DNA of 25,004 bases, from positions 1-25,004 of the forward strand of contig SEYY01018384.1 of NCBI GenBank assembly GCA_009176605.1. The letters are read 5' to 3'. The DNA is from Armadillidium nasatum. Lineage: Eukaryota; Arthropoda; Malacostraca; Isopoda; Armadillidiidae. Shown here piece after piece: positions 1 to 17,392 of the stretch (positions are counted from its first letter, which is position 1; each line of letters opens with the position of its first letter). The notes beneath the pieces were generated by a model. It was not told the origin of the DNA. It did no database searches and saw only the letters and a program-made list of their open reading frames with translations. Position numbers and translations under genes: made by a program.

Positions 1-89
1 TAGACGTATTGAAAACTTTTAATTGTTAATTTAAATAGGGTAATTACAGAGCTTTGATTTTATACTTCCCTCTTTCGGTATCTACAATA

Positions 90-1337
<1,248 letters not shown>

Positions 1338-1620
1338 ATATATGTGATGTGTGATGGGACGATTAATAGTCATCGTCAGTTTTATACCTATTATTTTGCC
1401 GATTAATTTACTTACATTGGCTTCTAAATCTCTCTGCTCCACCTTCTATTGAAAGTGAAAATCTGTTTAATAGTTGGAGCCAAATATTCACTCCAAGACG
1501 CAATCGAATTACCTCAAAGAATTGTTTCCACATCAAAATTTATGAGCTCTTAATTTCAAGTATTGTCTGTCTATGTTCTCACATAATAAAATTTTAAAAA
1601 TCAATGTTCTGAATATACTA

Positions 1621-2184
1621 CAAGGTGTTCTACTAGCTTTTGACCCCAGATATTCGCTTAGATATTAAAATAATGGTCATAAGATGATAAAATTTGTATA
1701 TGTGCATTTTCAATGAGTTTGTATATTAATTGGACGACGAGGAACCCTGTACTGGTTATTGTCATCAGGATGGCGAAACTTGCCACACGTTCAACGTCAG
1801 CATGTATGAAATTTAGTCCTTCTTTGAAGATCGGGTTATTTCCAATGAAATTTGGACACCTTACCCTTACCCCGCCTGATTTCTTCTTATGGGCATGCTG
1901 AAAATGAAAGTGTATCGCAACAAGCCATGTACCCTGATGCAGCTGAAAGACAACATTCGGCAGGCGATTGACTCTGACTTCCAATATGTTGGCAGCAACC
2001 TTTTGTAACATTGAAAAGTGTGTGTGCAGAAACACCTTGATGCTAATGGTGATCACTTCCAACACTTGTTGTGATCAGCATGATTCTCATACACTAAGGT
2101 TTATTCGTGGCAAATTTTATCTTATGACCACTACTTTGATATGTAAAATCGCATATCTGGGGTCAGAGTGAATGGAAAACCCTA
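1621..2184 (+). mobile_element. Internally deleted mariner-like element with long TIRs and TA target site
   Basis: A 564-bp element bounded by imperfect inverted repeats of about 75 bp. The left end (1621-1696) starts CAAGGTGTTC. The right end (2111-2184), reverse-complemented, starts TAGGGTTTTC. Both then share TGACCCCAGATAT and GGTCATAAGAT. TA flanks each side (1619-1620 and 2185-2186), as expected for Tc1/mariner insertion. Only the C-terminal part of the transposase lies between the ends, so the 5' half of the gene has been deleted. Known for the family: mariner elements are usually about 1.3 kb with one transposase gene. This copy cannot move itself but keeps both ends, so it could have been mobilised in trans. 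Confidence 0.8.
1763..2074 (+). pseudogene. Mariner-like DDE transposase, C-terminal remnant
   Basis: Broken C-terminal part of a DDE/DDD transposase, spread over frames. HQDGETCHT near 1763-1789 matches the segment with the second catalytic Asp (family QDGAxCHT). RVISNEIW follows near 1834-1857. LTPPDFFLW near 1866-1892 holds the third catalytic Asp. After a frameshift near 1893 it continues MLKMKVYRNKP and LKDNIRQAI. It ends VQKHLDANGDHFQHLL with a stop at 2072-2074, the usual C-terminus of this mariner group. The first catalytic Asp and the DNA-binding domain are missing. At least two frameshifts and several stops are present. The minus-strand open frame over this region is only its antisense shadow. 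Confidence 0.75.
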
Positions 2185-2373
2185 TAATTATACTATGTAT
2201 TAAAATTGCTTGTATTTTCACATTTGAATAAAGAAAAAACAATTTCCTTCCCACCGTTTTTGATCTCTCCTTTTCTCACTTCAACTTCTGAAAGAGAGAG
2301 TCTCGTTTCTAATCCTGAAGGAGACAAGAAAATATTTACTAATTAAATAATAATTGAAAATTACTGGTTTATA

Positions 2374-2377
<4 letters not shown>

Positions 2378-2449
<72 letters not shown>

Positions 2450-2456
2450 ATTATTA
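2378..2456. repeat. (TTA)n trinucleotide array
   Basis: About 79 bp of TTA/ATT repeat, slightly imperfect at the right end. The poly-Leu open frame across it is an artefact. Confidence 0.95.
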
Positions 2457-2499
2457 GATTAATTATTATTTATATTTATTTATTTTTTTTTATTTTAGG

Positions 2500-2749
2500 T
2501 TCGCGTATGATATCTAAAACTCTTAAAGTACTATATTCTGAATGCTCTAAAGCACCGTCCACTGAAAAATCAGAAGGAACATTATCTGTTCCGATCTTTC
2601 AAAGCAACAAAGTTTTTCCAAACAACCAAACTAGATTGGGTGGAAGTAGGCCTACAAGTAGGCAGGCAAGGTTATAATATGCTTAACCTACTGATTCATT
2701 GGAAGATTTTGATTTACCTTCATCTCGATTAAATTTTAATCTTAAACCT
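2500..2749 (+). pseudogene. Unassigned exon-like reading frame just 5' of the Prp8 fragment
   Basis: A T-rich tract ending TTTTATTTTAG just before 2500 resembles a splice acceptor. The following frame reads through [18 protein letters not shown] and [13 protein letters not shown]. It then has two TAA codons (about 2675 and 2684) and continues in the same frame [17 protein letters not shown] into the Prp8-like part at 2750. It does not resemble the Prp8 sequence expected upstream. I do not recognise it. It may be coding remains of another gene fused to the Prp8 copy, or chance. Confidence 0.3.
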
Positions 2750-4167
2750 GCAGCTGAAGAAGTAGCTGCTTTAATTCGATCTCTTCCAGTATTGCCACCC
2801 GAAAAGGCATGCTAAATCCACTTGTTAGATTTCCCCAATATTCCAACTTCCATTCCAGGCCTGTTTGAAGGTAGAAAAGTTTGGAGACTTAATTTTGAAA
2901 GCTACAGAGCCTCAGATGGTTTTGTTTAATTTATATGACGATTGGTTGAAAAACATTTCTTCTTACACCGCATTTTCTAGGCTTTTATTGATTCTTAGAG
3001 CCTTCCATGTTAATAACGATAGGATCAAAGTTCTGTTAAAACCTGTTAAAACTACAATTACTGAACCACATCATATATGGCCATCACTAACAGATGAAGA
3101 ATGGGTAAAAGTTGAAGTTCAGCTTAAAGATCTTATACTTGCAGATTATGGTGAAAAGAATAATGTGAATGTTTCTTCGCTTACTCAGTCTGAGATTAGG
3201 GATATTATTCTTGGTATGGAAATTAGTGCTCCATCTGCTCAGAGAGAGCAAATTGAGAAACAGACAAAGGAACAATCTCAGTTAACTGCAACTACGACAA
3301 GAACAGTTAATAAACATGGAAGACGAAATTATTTACTTTTACTACAAGCAATTATGAAACCGCAACCTTTAGTAGCAAAACTGAATGGTGAGTAAGAGCA
3401 ATTTCTGCTACTAATCTTCATTTGAGAACTAACTTTATTTATGTTTCATCTGACGACACCAAAGAAACTGGGTTTACTCACACTCTTCCGAAGAATGTTT
3501 TAAAGAAGTTCATCATAATATCAGATCTGCGTACCCAAATTGCTAGATATCTTTATGGTGTAAGTCCCTCAGATAATCCTCAAGTAAAAGAAATTCGTTG
3601 TATTGTAATGCCTCCATAATGGGGAACTCATCAAATGGTACATGTACCACACAAATTACCCTTGCATGCTTATTTAAATGAACTGGAGCCTTTAGGCTTT
3701 ATACATACGCAGCCGAACGAATTGACACAGTTATCACTTCACGATATTACAACTCATGCTACCATAGTGTCCGATAACAGTGCTTGGACCACCGATAGAA
3801 CTATCGTTATAACTTGTTCATTTACTCCCGGTTCATGTTCTCTTCAAGCCTACAAATTAACTCCATCAGGCTTTGAATGGGAACGAAATAATAAAGATAT
3901 GAGAAATAACCCTAAAGGATATTTACCTTCTCACTATGAAAAGGTGCAGATGTTATTGTCTGATAGATTTCTTGGGCTTTTTATGACACCATTGCAGGGT
4001 TCTTGGAATTATAACTTTATGGGTGTCCGGCACGATCCAAACATGAAATACGACCTTCAACTTTCTACTCCAAAAGAATTTTACCACAAGTTCATAGGCC
4101 CGCCCATTTCTTAAATTTCGCTACTATCGACGAAGTAGGAGCAGACAGAGATAATTCTTTTAAGTAA
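2750..4167 (+). pseudogene. Prp8 (PRPF8) C-terminal pseudogene: end of RNase H-like region plus JAB1/MPN domain
   Basis: Prp8 is the core scaffold protein of the U5 snRNP; its C-terminal JAB1/MPN domain binds and controls the helicase Brr2. This region covers roughly the last 450 codons of a protein of about 2,300 residues. Diagnostic segments: AAEEVAALIRSLPV (2750 on), [20 protein letters not shown] (2868 on), [19 protein letters not shown] (near 3180-3236), NVLKKF and [12 protein letters not shown] (3422-3610), [20 protein letters not shown] (near 3808-3868), and [16 protein letters not shown] (near 4003-4050). It is broken by frameshifts near 2803, 2824, 3320 and 3335 and near 4090, a TGA for Arg at about 3391, and a TAA for Gln at 3617-3619. 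The end is a degenerate acidic tail with a stop at 4165-4167. No introns are seen, which fits a retrocopy, but no poly(A) tail is visible. The coding parts remain very Prp8-like, so decay looks fairly recent. Confidence 0.9.
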
Positions 4168-4240
4168 TAAACATTCAGTAATCTCTCTCTTTAATTTTTT
4201 TTGTCACATAATTTTATTTTAATGTATTACGTTTAATTTG

Positions 4241-4246
4241 AATAAA
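4241..4246 (+). promoter_or_regulatory. Poly(A) signal AATAAA downstream of the Prp8 pseudogene
   Basis: AATAAA lies 74 bp after the pseudogene stop, where the parent mRNA's polyadenylation signal would be expected. In DNA this AT-rich the hexamer can occur by chance, and no A-tract follows. Confidence 0.35.
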
Positions 4247-4685
<439 letters not shown>

Positions 4686-4843
4686 CATCAGGGATGAAAA
4701 GTCCTGTCAAAGATTCAAAGCGTTAAGCATGGAAGTGTGTTCCAAAATTTACTAGTGATGTGCATGTATGAATGAACCTAGCGTTTACGTACAGGGTCAG
4801 GGAACTGAGCAAAGAAAGGATTAATGAGCCTATGTAGATTGAT

Positions 4844-5829
4844 GGAGAAGATCAAATTTCATAAAAAGTTTTTTTTTATTTTTTGACCGATTTTCCTGAG
4901 ATTTTCAATTATGCATTTTTTAAATCTAAAACTTTTGATTTCTGACGTTTTTTTGAGTTTCTAAAGGTTTAAAAGATAGAGGGGGTCAAATTTCAAAAAG
5001 AGAACCATTAGAAGTCCTAAACCAGTGGTCCGAATGACCCAAAAACTTCCCTGTGCATTCTCAGCCCCAATTTTTTCAACTTTAATGTTGAACTTTTCTG
5101 ATATCTGCTTTAAAAAAAGTTAGAGCAGTTTGAATTTTTTTTTTTTAAATGAGAAAAAAATATACCCTTTCGGAGAAGAATTTTTTTTAAAAAACTGTAC
5201 ATTAAAAGCTTTTTTATAGGTATTTAGAGGAGGGACAGAGCTAAAACTTTTGTCTAAAATATTTTTAAAACCTATTTGTTTGACTTAAGATACAGCCTCT
5301 CAAACTTTGGAAATTTTGAAATTTCTTCGAAAATTGACCTTTTTTTGAGAGACTGTATCTCGAAAAGAACAAATAGCATTGAATAAAGTATTTAAAGACA
5401 TTTGTAGCACAGTCCCTCCTCTATACACCCACCAGAAATAAGACTTTAATGTACAGTTTAAAAAAAAAAATGTTTTTGTTTCCGAAAGTGTGAATTTTCC
5501 AATATTGGGAAAAATATTTTCCACACCTGGTCAAGTAAGAGCATATAATATTTTTTATTTTTTTTGTAAAGTAGAGAATAAAACTCTATTAGCAGCTTTT
5601 GTAGCCAATGGATTTTAGAATATACATTCAAAATTTCAGACCATAATGAAATTTGACTTAGCTTCACCGTAGATATTCCTTAATTAAAATTTTAAATAAA
5701 CTTTTTAAGCGGTTATTCCATCGTAAAAACGTTATTAATGGCTTGTTTTCGTTGGGAAAAACAGCTATCTATACTGAAACTTTCAGGAGAACCGGGTGAA
5801 ATTTTTTTTTCACATAGGATCCTTCCCTT
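4844..5829. mobile_element. Foldback (long inverted-repeat) element, copy 1, about 985 bp
   Basis: The two halves are imperfect reverse complements almost to the ends. The left end reads GGAGAAGATCAAATTTC; the right end, reverse-complemented, reads GGGAAGGATCC. CTGTACATTAAA near 5196 pairs with TTTAATGTACAG near 5446. GAGGAGGGACAGAGC near 5227 pairs with CAGTCCCTCCTC near 5410. GATACAGCCTCTCA near 5290 pairs with TGAGAGACTGTATC near 5346. The centre is near 5325. No coding capacity is seen; open frames inside are short and T/A-run driven. It resembles foldback or long-TIR MITE elements, but no transposase or clear target duplication identifies the class. Related copies lie at 13805-14425 and 22805-23110. 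Confidence 0.75.
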
Positions 5830-6724
<895 letters not shown>

Positions 6725-7284
6725 CACTTCACCACCGCTCACGGGCAAAGCCCTATTCAAGGAGGGGGTGCTAAAACAATAGAAGAGATAAAAACTACCC
6801 ACAACCCACACCTAACGCAAATTTCGCAGGTGAGCACAGACGTGGGTCTTAAAGGAATTTAGATTAAATTCAGCAGGAAACACAGAGGATGGGAGAGAAT
6901 TCCACAAAACAGAGGTGGCTGGAAAGAAGGAGGCACCACAGCGAACATGTCTGGAGTTGCCAATGTCTACACAAAATTAATGTGCAGATAATGCACCCCT
7001 TGTGCTACGAGGACTCCGTAAAGGTGGAGGTATGCGAGTGGATAGTTCCCTCGAGCATTTGCCGCTGTAGTACCTATAGAAGAGAGATAGGGCACCAACG
7101 TCACGTCGCAAAGATAAAGGGTCAAGTGAATTTGTAAGAGCAGAACAGTTTATAAGTCTTTTAGCCTTTGATTCAACCCCATCCAAAAGACGGGTGAAAC
7201 CTGAGCCACTCCAGATATGAGAACAGTACTCCATACAAGGGTGGATGAGGCCCTTGTATAATTGGAGTAACTGCGAAGAAGAAA

Positions 7285-7293
<9 letters not shown>
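6725..7293 (-). pseudogene. 3' end of a jockey/CR1-like LINE: RT C-terminus plus 3' UTR, 5'-truncated
   Basis: Reading on the minus strand from about 7293: [18 protein letters not shown], then [47 protein letters not shown]. An in-frame TAA follows at 6977-6979. The same frame continues NSRHVRCGASFFPATSVLWN and LPSSVFP to a natural stop at 6812-6814. This is the C-terminal domain of jockey/CR1-type ORF2. The only break is that one premature stop, so it is far younger than the copy at 90-1039. About 85 bp of 3' UTR follow, ending in the (TA)n array. All catalytic RT motifs are missing. Its 5' edge lies in a T-run where it joins the LINE at 7285-8638. Confidence 0.85.
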
Positions 7294-9025
<1,732 letters not shown>

Positions 9026-9177
9026 TTTTTACTTAGTTCATTGTTTAATTCCTTTTTCTTTTTTACTTTAGTTTATCCTTTAATTCCATTTTCTCTTTTA
9101 AATATAGAAAACAAAAAATTAAATGGTAAACTAAAGTAAAAGAGAAAATGGAACTAAAAGCAACGAAAGTAAAAATA

Positions 9178-9583
<406 letters not shown>

Positions 9584-9724
9584 AATCTTAAAATCTTCGT
9601 CTTTTGTTTTGTTTTTGAGAGCTGACCTGACCTACGAGGGCATATGCCGTCTTTCCAGGCAGACAAAATACTTCAGAACATCACGAGTACAAAGCATCTA
9701 AACGCTATGAGAGCTCTAGATGCT

Positions 9725-10590
<866 letters not shown>

Positions 10591-11777
10591 ACTCAAATTA
10601 TCCTAATTTTTCATAGATGAATAAACTATGATCTTGTTATTTCATTACTAAGCTGTTAACTTGTGAAAACTATATCTTGCTCGTTGTATAAATAACTAAA
10701 TAAATAAATAAATTTTAAAAAAAAAATATATATAATAAAAACTATATTGTATTTGTTCAATTTTATTACTTGTTTCGTAATAACTGTTACTGCCGAATAA
10801 AACTTTAAAAACATAAATTAATTAATGAGTGTAAAATTTAATTATAGTTTTTATTTTGGACAAGCTTTAAGTGTTAAAGCTGTTTCCTGTACTTTCACGT
10901 TTTACTAAGTATTTAGTTTCCTAAAAATTTAGAAGAAAAACAGCGTTCCATTCGTCACTTAAGGCACGAAAACTCTCCAATTTTCGCGGGGAAAATGACA
11001 TCATCATCTAAATTTTCTTAAGTTTTTGACTAAATTTAGGTGACTAAATTTCTCCTAAATATTTAGATGTAAATAAAACGGTTTTCATTTGCTGCCATTT
11101 GTATCTCGATGTTTATGTGTTTTATGTGTCATTTTCTCAATTTTTAAAATTTATTTTAATAAATGTGTTAAAACATTTAATTTTCAATTCATAAATTTCA
11201 GTTTTATACACAAAATAAAATATTAGTAGGCTACAAAAGCAATCAGTATTATTTTAAAAATACTTTGGCAGCAGGAAGCCATCATTAAAAACATTGGAAC
11301 TTAATAAATTTCGAATAACTGAAAATAATTAATTTGTTTTATTTATCGGAAAATGCTAAAATAATTATCCTTAATAATTTGCAAACTATGAGTAAGAATA
11401 TTTACAAAAGGAATTTATGCTAAAAGAAAGTCTTGGCTAAACTCCTCCATGTCTGTTTACATCACGTGACCATTCAAGATTGTGGCAGTGAATATCGAAG
11501 AGAGAAATTTCTACCTTCAATTTTCGCTGCCGTGAGCGGAAAATTACTGCAACAGAACTCTTATTACACTATTCAAGGAACACTTCGCTTTAACAATCTT
11601 GAAAATCCTTAAAGAATCTTGACCTTGGAACACCCCCTTTGAAAATTTTGGAAAACCGTTCTATTGTGCAAATCGTAAGATGCTCTTGCAAAAATGGAAC
11701 GTGACTAAATTTTTAGGAAGTTTGTAGACGAATAGAAAATGACTTAAATCAGTATTAATTTTGTTAATAAAAGACAA
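10591..11777. other. AT-rich noncoding stretch containing a possible inverted-repeat element (10917-11720)
   Basis: No coding frame is seen. TTTCCTAAAAATTTAG at 10917-10932 is matched in inverse at 11705-11720, one mismatch. GCGTTCCA at 10943-10950 is matched in inverse by TGGAACGT near 11695-11702. These could be the ends of a roughly 800-bp MITE-like element. The CTAAAAATTTAG core is AT-rich and partly self-complementary, so support is modest. Confidence 0.35.

Positions 11778-11865
<88 letters not shown>
11778..11865. repeat. (AAT)n trinucleotide array
   Basis: About 88 bp of near-perfect AAT repeat. Confidence 0.97.
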
Positions 11866-13278
11866 TCAATAGTAATAATAGCTTATTTTTAAGACTTAAT
11901 AACTTTCATTCAAATTAAAAGGTAGTCAAACCACAAAAAATTTAAAAATTAGAGAAAAAAGGAAAGAAAAATACAAATAGCTTTGCATGTTAGTGTTTAA
12001 TTTTACATTTTTAAAATCTTTCTTCTTATACTTAAATTCTTTTTATTTATTATTTTTTATTTTTATATATTTTATATATATTTATATATTATATTATATA
12101 TATTATATATTATATATTATATATATTTATATATTTTTTTTTTTTTTACAATATAATACAATAACTTTGTATCTATATATAAACCTTTTTTCATATATAT
12201 TTCATTTTTTTAAAAAGTTTATACAATTACAAATGAAGAGATTTCGGCAAATAAAGAGAAGACTAATCGTCATTTAAGAATTCGGGAACTCTTGTTGAAA
12301 ATTTCAAAGGATGCTTCTCTTATTGTAATGTAAGTGGATATACATAAAAGAACCTTAGTTTTATAACTCTTCATACAAAAATAACTACTTATCAGTATTC
12401 TAGTATAGGGCTACTCTTATAAATTCACTTAATTAAACAGAATATATTTATCAACTTTTAAAGCCCTCTCTTGCTAATTAACTAAATTCTATGAGTTTCC
12501 AATGAAATAAATTTATGAAATAAGTTAAGTTACAAAAATGAATATGTAAGCTAAATATGTAATACCTTGAAAAGTAATCACATGTACAGATGAATAAGTC
12601 TTTGCTTTGTCTATAACTATATAATTATTTACAGGACTTTGCTGATTCTACGGAAGAAGGCAGTTAGCGTTTCTTTGTACATGTCATGGCTTGAGGTTTC
12701 GACGAAGGAGATGCCCCCTTTCCTGTTTACTCATGATTCATTAACCAAAATAAATATATCACAAAGTATTAATTGTTTGATTTTATTAATAAAAGTTCAA
12801 TTGTTCAATCAGGTCAAGAAGTAATCATTTTATTCCTAATTCTATTATTAAACAATGCCCAAGAATACCATCAACCCCAAGGCTGTTGAAGCAATTCCAT
12901 TACCAACCTCGCCCTTTTATCAAACTACGCCTCCAAAGATGTCTTATTGTTCTAGTTCACTCTGAAGAAAAGGATAACAAAGCTCAAGCAGAATGCAAAA
13001 TGAGAATCATTAGAGACAAAGGTCTAGAATTATAAAATACTTACAAAGGAATTACATCTAGCAAGCGCACTTGCAATGAAAACATCAAATGAGGGAAAGT
13101 AAGGCACACAAATCTCAAAATAGATATTTAAGCATATAAGATTTTAAGCATATAATTTCAAACCATAATGAAAAGAGTACGTGACAAATAAAATAATTAA
13201 CGTTTTGGAATAAAAATCATAAAAGACTTACAATATCAGAAAATAAGGGATAACTTTATTCAAATAATTACCTTGGAG
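11866..13278. other. AT-rich noncoding stretch
   Basis: Very low GC, with a TATATTATATA-type low-complexity patch at 12060-12160. Short open frames (for example 12639-12824) resemble no known protein. No RNA gene was recognised. Confidence 0.5.
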
Positions 13279-13445
13279 CTAATAAGATTTTTCATAGATC
13301 TTTGGACTTAACAATTTAATCCTTCTCTCCGGATCTTTTTCAATAAAAACTTTTTTCTGACTGTATAGGAAATTGGAAATTTCTTTCTTAACATTCTCAC
13401 TAAATAGTCTATCTTTTCTATCAGGAGCTTGTTTAATCTTAGCTC
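13279..13445 (-). CDS. Possible coding segment, lysine-rich, unrecognised
   Basis: On the minus strand an open frame after a (GA)n tract reads [20 protein letters not shown], then [19 protein letters not shown], to a stop at 13279-13281. About 52 residues, charged and protein-like compared with the surrounding AT-rich DNA. An AG at the end of the (GA)n could act as a splice acceptor, making it a terminal exon. I know no matching family. It may be chance. Confidence 0.22.
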
Positions 13446-13467
13446 TTTCTCTCTCTCTCTCTCTCTT
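13445..13467. repeat. Short (TC)n tract
   Basis: About 11 TC units, 12 bp before a (TA)n array. Confidence 0.9.
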
Positions 13468-13476
13468 AAATAGAAT

Positions 13477-13656
<180 letters not shown>

Positions 13657-13804
13657 CTTTTTTTCAGCTCCGAAATAGCTATAAAATTTACTCCGACGCT
13701 GATGCAGCAACCTGGTAGTGCATAGACAGATGATAATTATATTAAAATAAAAGATAGTTTAAAAAAAAATAATATATAAGGTTATTTCCATTATTTTTAT
13801 ATAA

Positions 13805-14425
13805 AGGAAGGATCCAATGTTTGAATTTTTTTTTATTTTTATCGATTCTCCTGAAAATTTCAGTATAGATAGCTTTTTTCCCGACGAAAAAGCTCCATTC
13901 CTAACGTTTTTACGAGGGATTAACAGTTTAAAGTTTTTTTTTTTTTTTTTAAATTTAAGGTATGTTTAAATCTACGGTGAGGCCAAGTCAAAAAATTTTT
14001 TTGGTCTGAAATTTGGGTATATATTCCAAAAATCTATTGGCTACAAAAGCTTCTAATAGAGTTTTTTTCTGTGCTTTACAGAAAAAAAGTTACATGCCCT
14101 AACTTGACCAGGTGTTAAAAAATTTTTTCCTTTCCAATTTTGAAAAACCCCAGACAAAATGAAAAAAAAAAAAAAAAATGTTAAATGTTTTTTATTTTTG
14201 TAAGGTCTATAGATGAGGGACAGAGCTACAAATTCTTTAAATACTTTATTCAATGGTATTTGTTTTTTTCGAGGTATATGTCTTATCGAAAAAGTCCAAT
14301 TTTCAACAAAATTTCAAAATTTCCAAAGTTTGAGAGGCTGTATCTCTAACCAAACAAATGGGTTTAAAAAGTGCCTTAAATAAATGTTTTAGATTTGTCC
14401 CTCCTCTAAACAATAACAAAATTTA
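13805..14425. mobile_element. Foldback element, copy 2 (partial, opposite orientation to copy 1)
   Basis: It starts GGAAGGATCCAATGT, then TCTCCTGAAAATTTCAGTAT, matching the reverse complement of copy 1's right end. It shares GGCTACAAAAGCTTCTAATA (14039 on), TTGACCAGGTGT, a centre with TTTGAGAGGCTGTATCTC, and GTCCCTCCTCTAAA near 14398. Similarity fades near 14425, so the distal half of one arm is missing. Divergence from copy 1 is considerable, so the family is old or the copies come from different subfamilies. Confidence 0.75.
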
Positions 14426-15090
14426 AAAGAGTTAACAAGGTTTTTTTTTCTCTCTCTCTGGAAGGCTGTTTTTACCATTTTTTTTGGTAATACTTTAGTG
14501 TAGGGGGCCCGTATTTTTTTTCCTACTCAGCCTAACTACTGAAATGAAATGATCTGATTTTTTTTTATAGTTAATCGGCGAACGACATGATTTTGTAAGA
14601 AAAGTAAATAAAAAAGAAACATTTTAATTAGAAAAAAATTTTAAAACTAATGAAAATTTTTTCTTCAATATGACGTCACGAGATCTTTTAATACAGCAGA
14701 AAGATGCACAATGCACAATGACGTAGTCCTATAAAGGTTGTCAGTGCTTTCATATTAACAGGCTTGCCTATAATTTTTTTTTAGTTCCCTACAAAAAAAA
14801 AATTTTTTTTATTAAATTAATATTTTTGTTAAATTAATTTATTTTATATCAAATTTTTTTTTATTTTTATAAATTTATTATTTTTCACTTATTTATTATA
14901 TATTTACATTATATTCGTTAAATTTATTATATTTTTAAAATTATATTTTAATAATTCTTATTTATTTATTTATTGTTACACTGTGGTTGTCTGTCCTATT
15001 TGTCCTTTGAAGTTTGTCCTTAAAAAAAATCTTTAGCTAAAATCTTTTGCTAACTTGACAGACGTCCTAAACCCCTATTACACCACACAT
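14426..15090. other. AT-rich noncoding stretch
   Basis: Long T- and A-runs and TTATTTAT-type low complexity (about 14770-14970). No gene seen. Confidence 0.5.
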
Positions 15091-15250
15091 ACACACAATT
15101 ATTATTACTTACTTTTCTAGCGTACTCAGTTCGACTTATCATAACCTGAACTACCGAAGTTTCCGTAAAAGAGGCCTAACCTATACATGTAAGGATATTG
15201 ATTAAAATAAAATATCGATAAAAAAATATTGATATAAAAAATAGCAGTAA
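15091..15250. repeat. Direct duplication, copy A
   Basis: It begins ACACAATTATTATTACTTAC and contains CGACTTATCATAACCTGAAC and AAGAGGCCTAACCTA. An ATCGATA-rich part follows. The same blocks recur in the same order at 15417-15660. Confidence 0.8.
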
Positions 15251-15299
15251 TCAGGGAAAACTGGGGTTTGCCTGCCAGGGTTAAAATGAAAAAGGTAAA

Positions 15300-15670
15300 G
15301 GTGGAGATTGTTTCTGAGTTTCGATTGTTAAAAAATATCGAAAATCGAAAATATCGGAGAAGCCTATCGTAAACAAGAGAGTTGTCAGAGGTACGAGGTA
15401 CTATTACTAGACATAGACACAATTATTATTACTTACTTTTCTAGCAGAACCTAATTCGACTTATCATAACCTGAACTACCGAAATTGCCGTAAAAAGAGG
15501 CCTAACCTACACAAGAAATTGCCGTAAAAGAGACCTAACGTACACAAGAACGTTTGCACGACATAGTAGCCTAAGGCTAAGTATAGGTATGAAAATATCG
15601 ATTAATCAGAAATATTGACATAAAAAAATATCGATATAAAAAATATCGAAACTCAGAAACAATCTCCACC
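15300..15670. repeat. 25-bp perfect inverted repeat bounding 371 bp
   Basis: GGTGGAGATTGTTTCTGAGT plus TTCGA at 15300-15324 is repeated exactly in inverse at 15646-15670. Both copies are followed inward by ATATCGA-type A/T-rich sequence. It could be a small MITE, or a rearrangement within the local duplication. No clear target-site duplication is visible. Confidence 0.6.
15417..15645. repeat. Direct duplication, copy B, with an internal tandem of about 34 bp
   Basis: It repeats the blocks of copy A, with a local tandem of AAATTGCCGTAAAAAGAGGC CTAACCTACACAAG (about 15482-15550, two copies). The right end overlaps the 25-bp inverted repeat. Confidence 0.75.
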
Positions 15671-15672
15671 TA

Positions 15673-17086
<1,414 letters not shown>

Positions 17087-17198
17087 GTTTGGTAATTATT
17101 TAGAATTTATTTCTATTAAAATGAATATCAAATCTGAAAATGAAATAAAGATTGAAGAATTAGACTTGGAATGTGATTCTTATCAACAAGATTTTCAG
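17087..17198 (+). CDS. Putative first coding exon, acidic N-terminus; unknown gene
   Basis: A good acceptor (TTTTTCTGTTTTAG) precedes 17087 and a donor GTGATT follows at 17199. An ATG at 17121 opens 26 codons, [20 protein letters not shown] then YQQDFQ, ending exactly at the donor in phase 0. The Lys/Glu-rich pattern resembles N-termini of arthropod C2H2 zinc-finger proteins, but that is only a resemblance. The (TA)n array starts five bases after the donor. A possible partner exon of matching phase lies at 17841-17930. Nothing confirms expression. Confidence 0.35.
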
Positions 17199-17201
17199 GT
17201 G

Positions 17202-17392
<191 letters not shown>

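Noticed and set aside
1658-2065. 135-codon minus-strand frame
   Set aside because: Antisense of the mariner transposase remnant, which has clear family motifs on the plus strand.
12639-12824. 61-codon plus-strand frame (SLYMSWLEVSTKEMPP)
   Set aside because: Slight resemblance to recombinase-like retroelement proteins but too short and unsupported by neighbours.
14053-14253. 66-codon minus-strand frame, and similar ones at 5300-5667
   Set aside because: Lie inside foldback-element copies and are driven by A/T runs.
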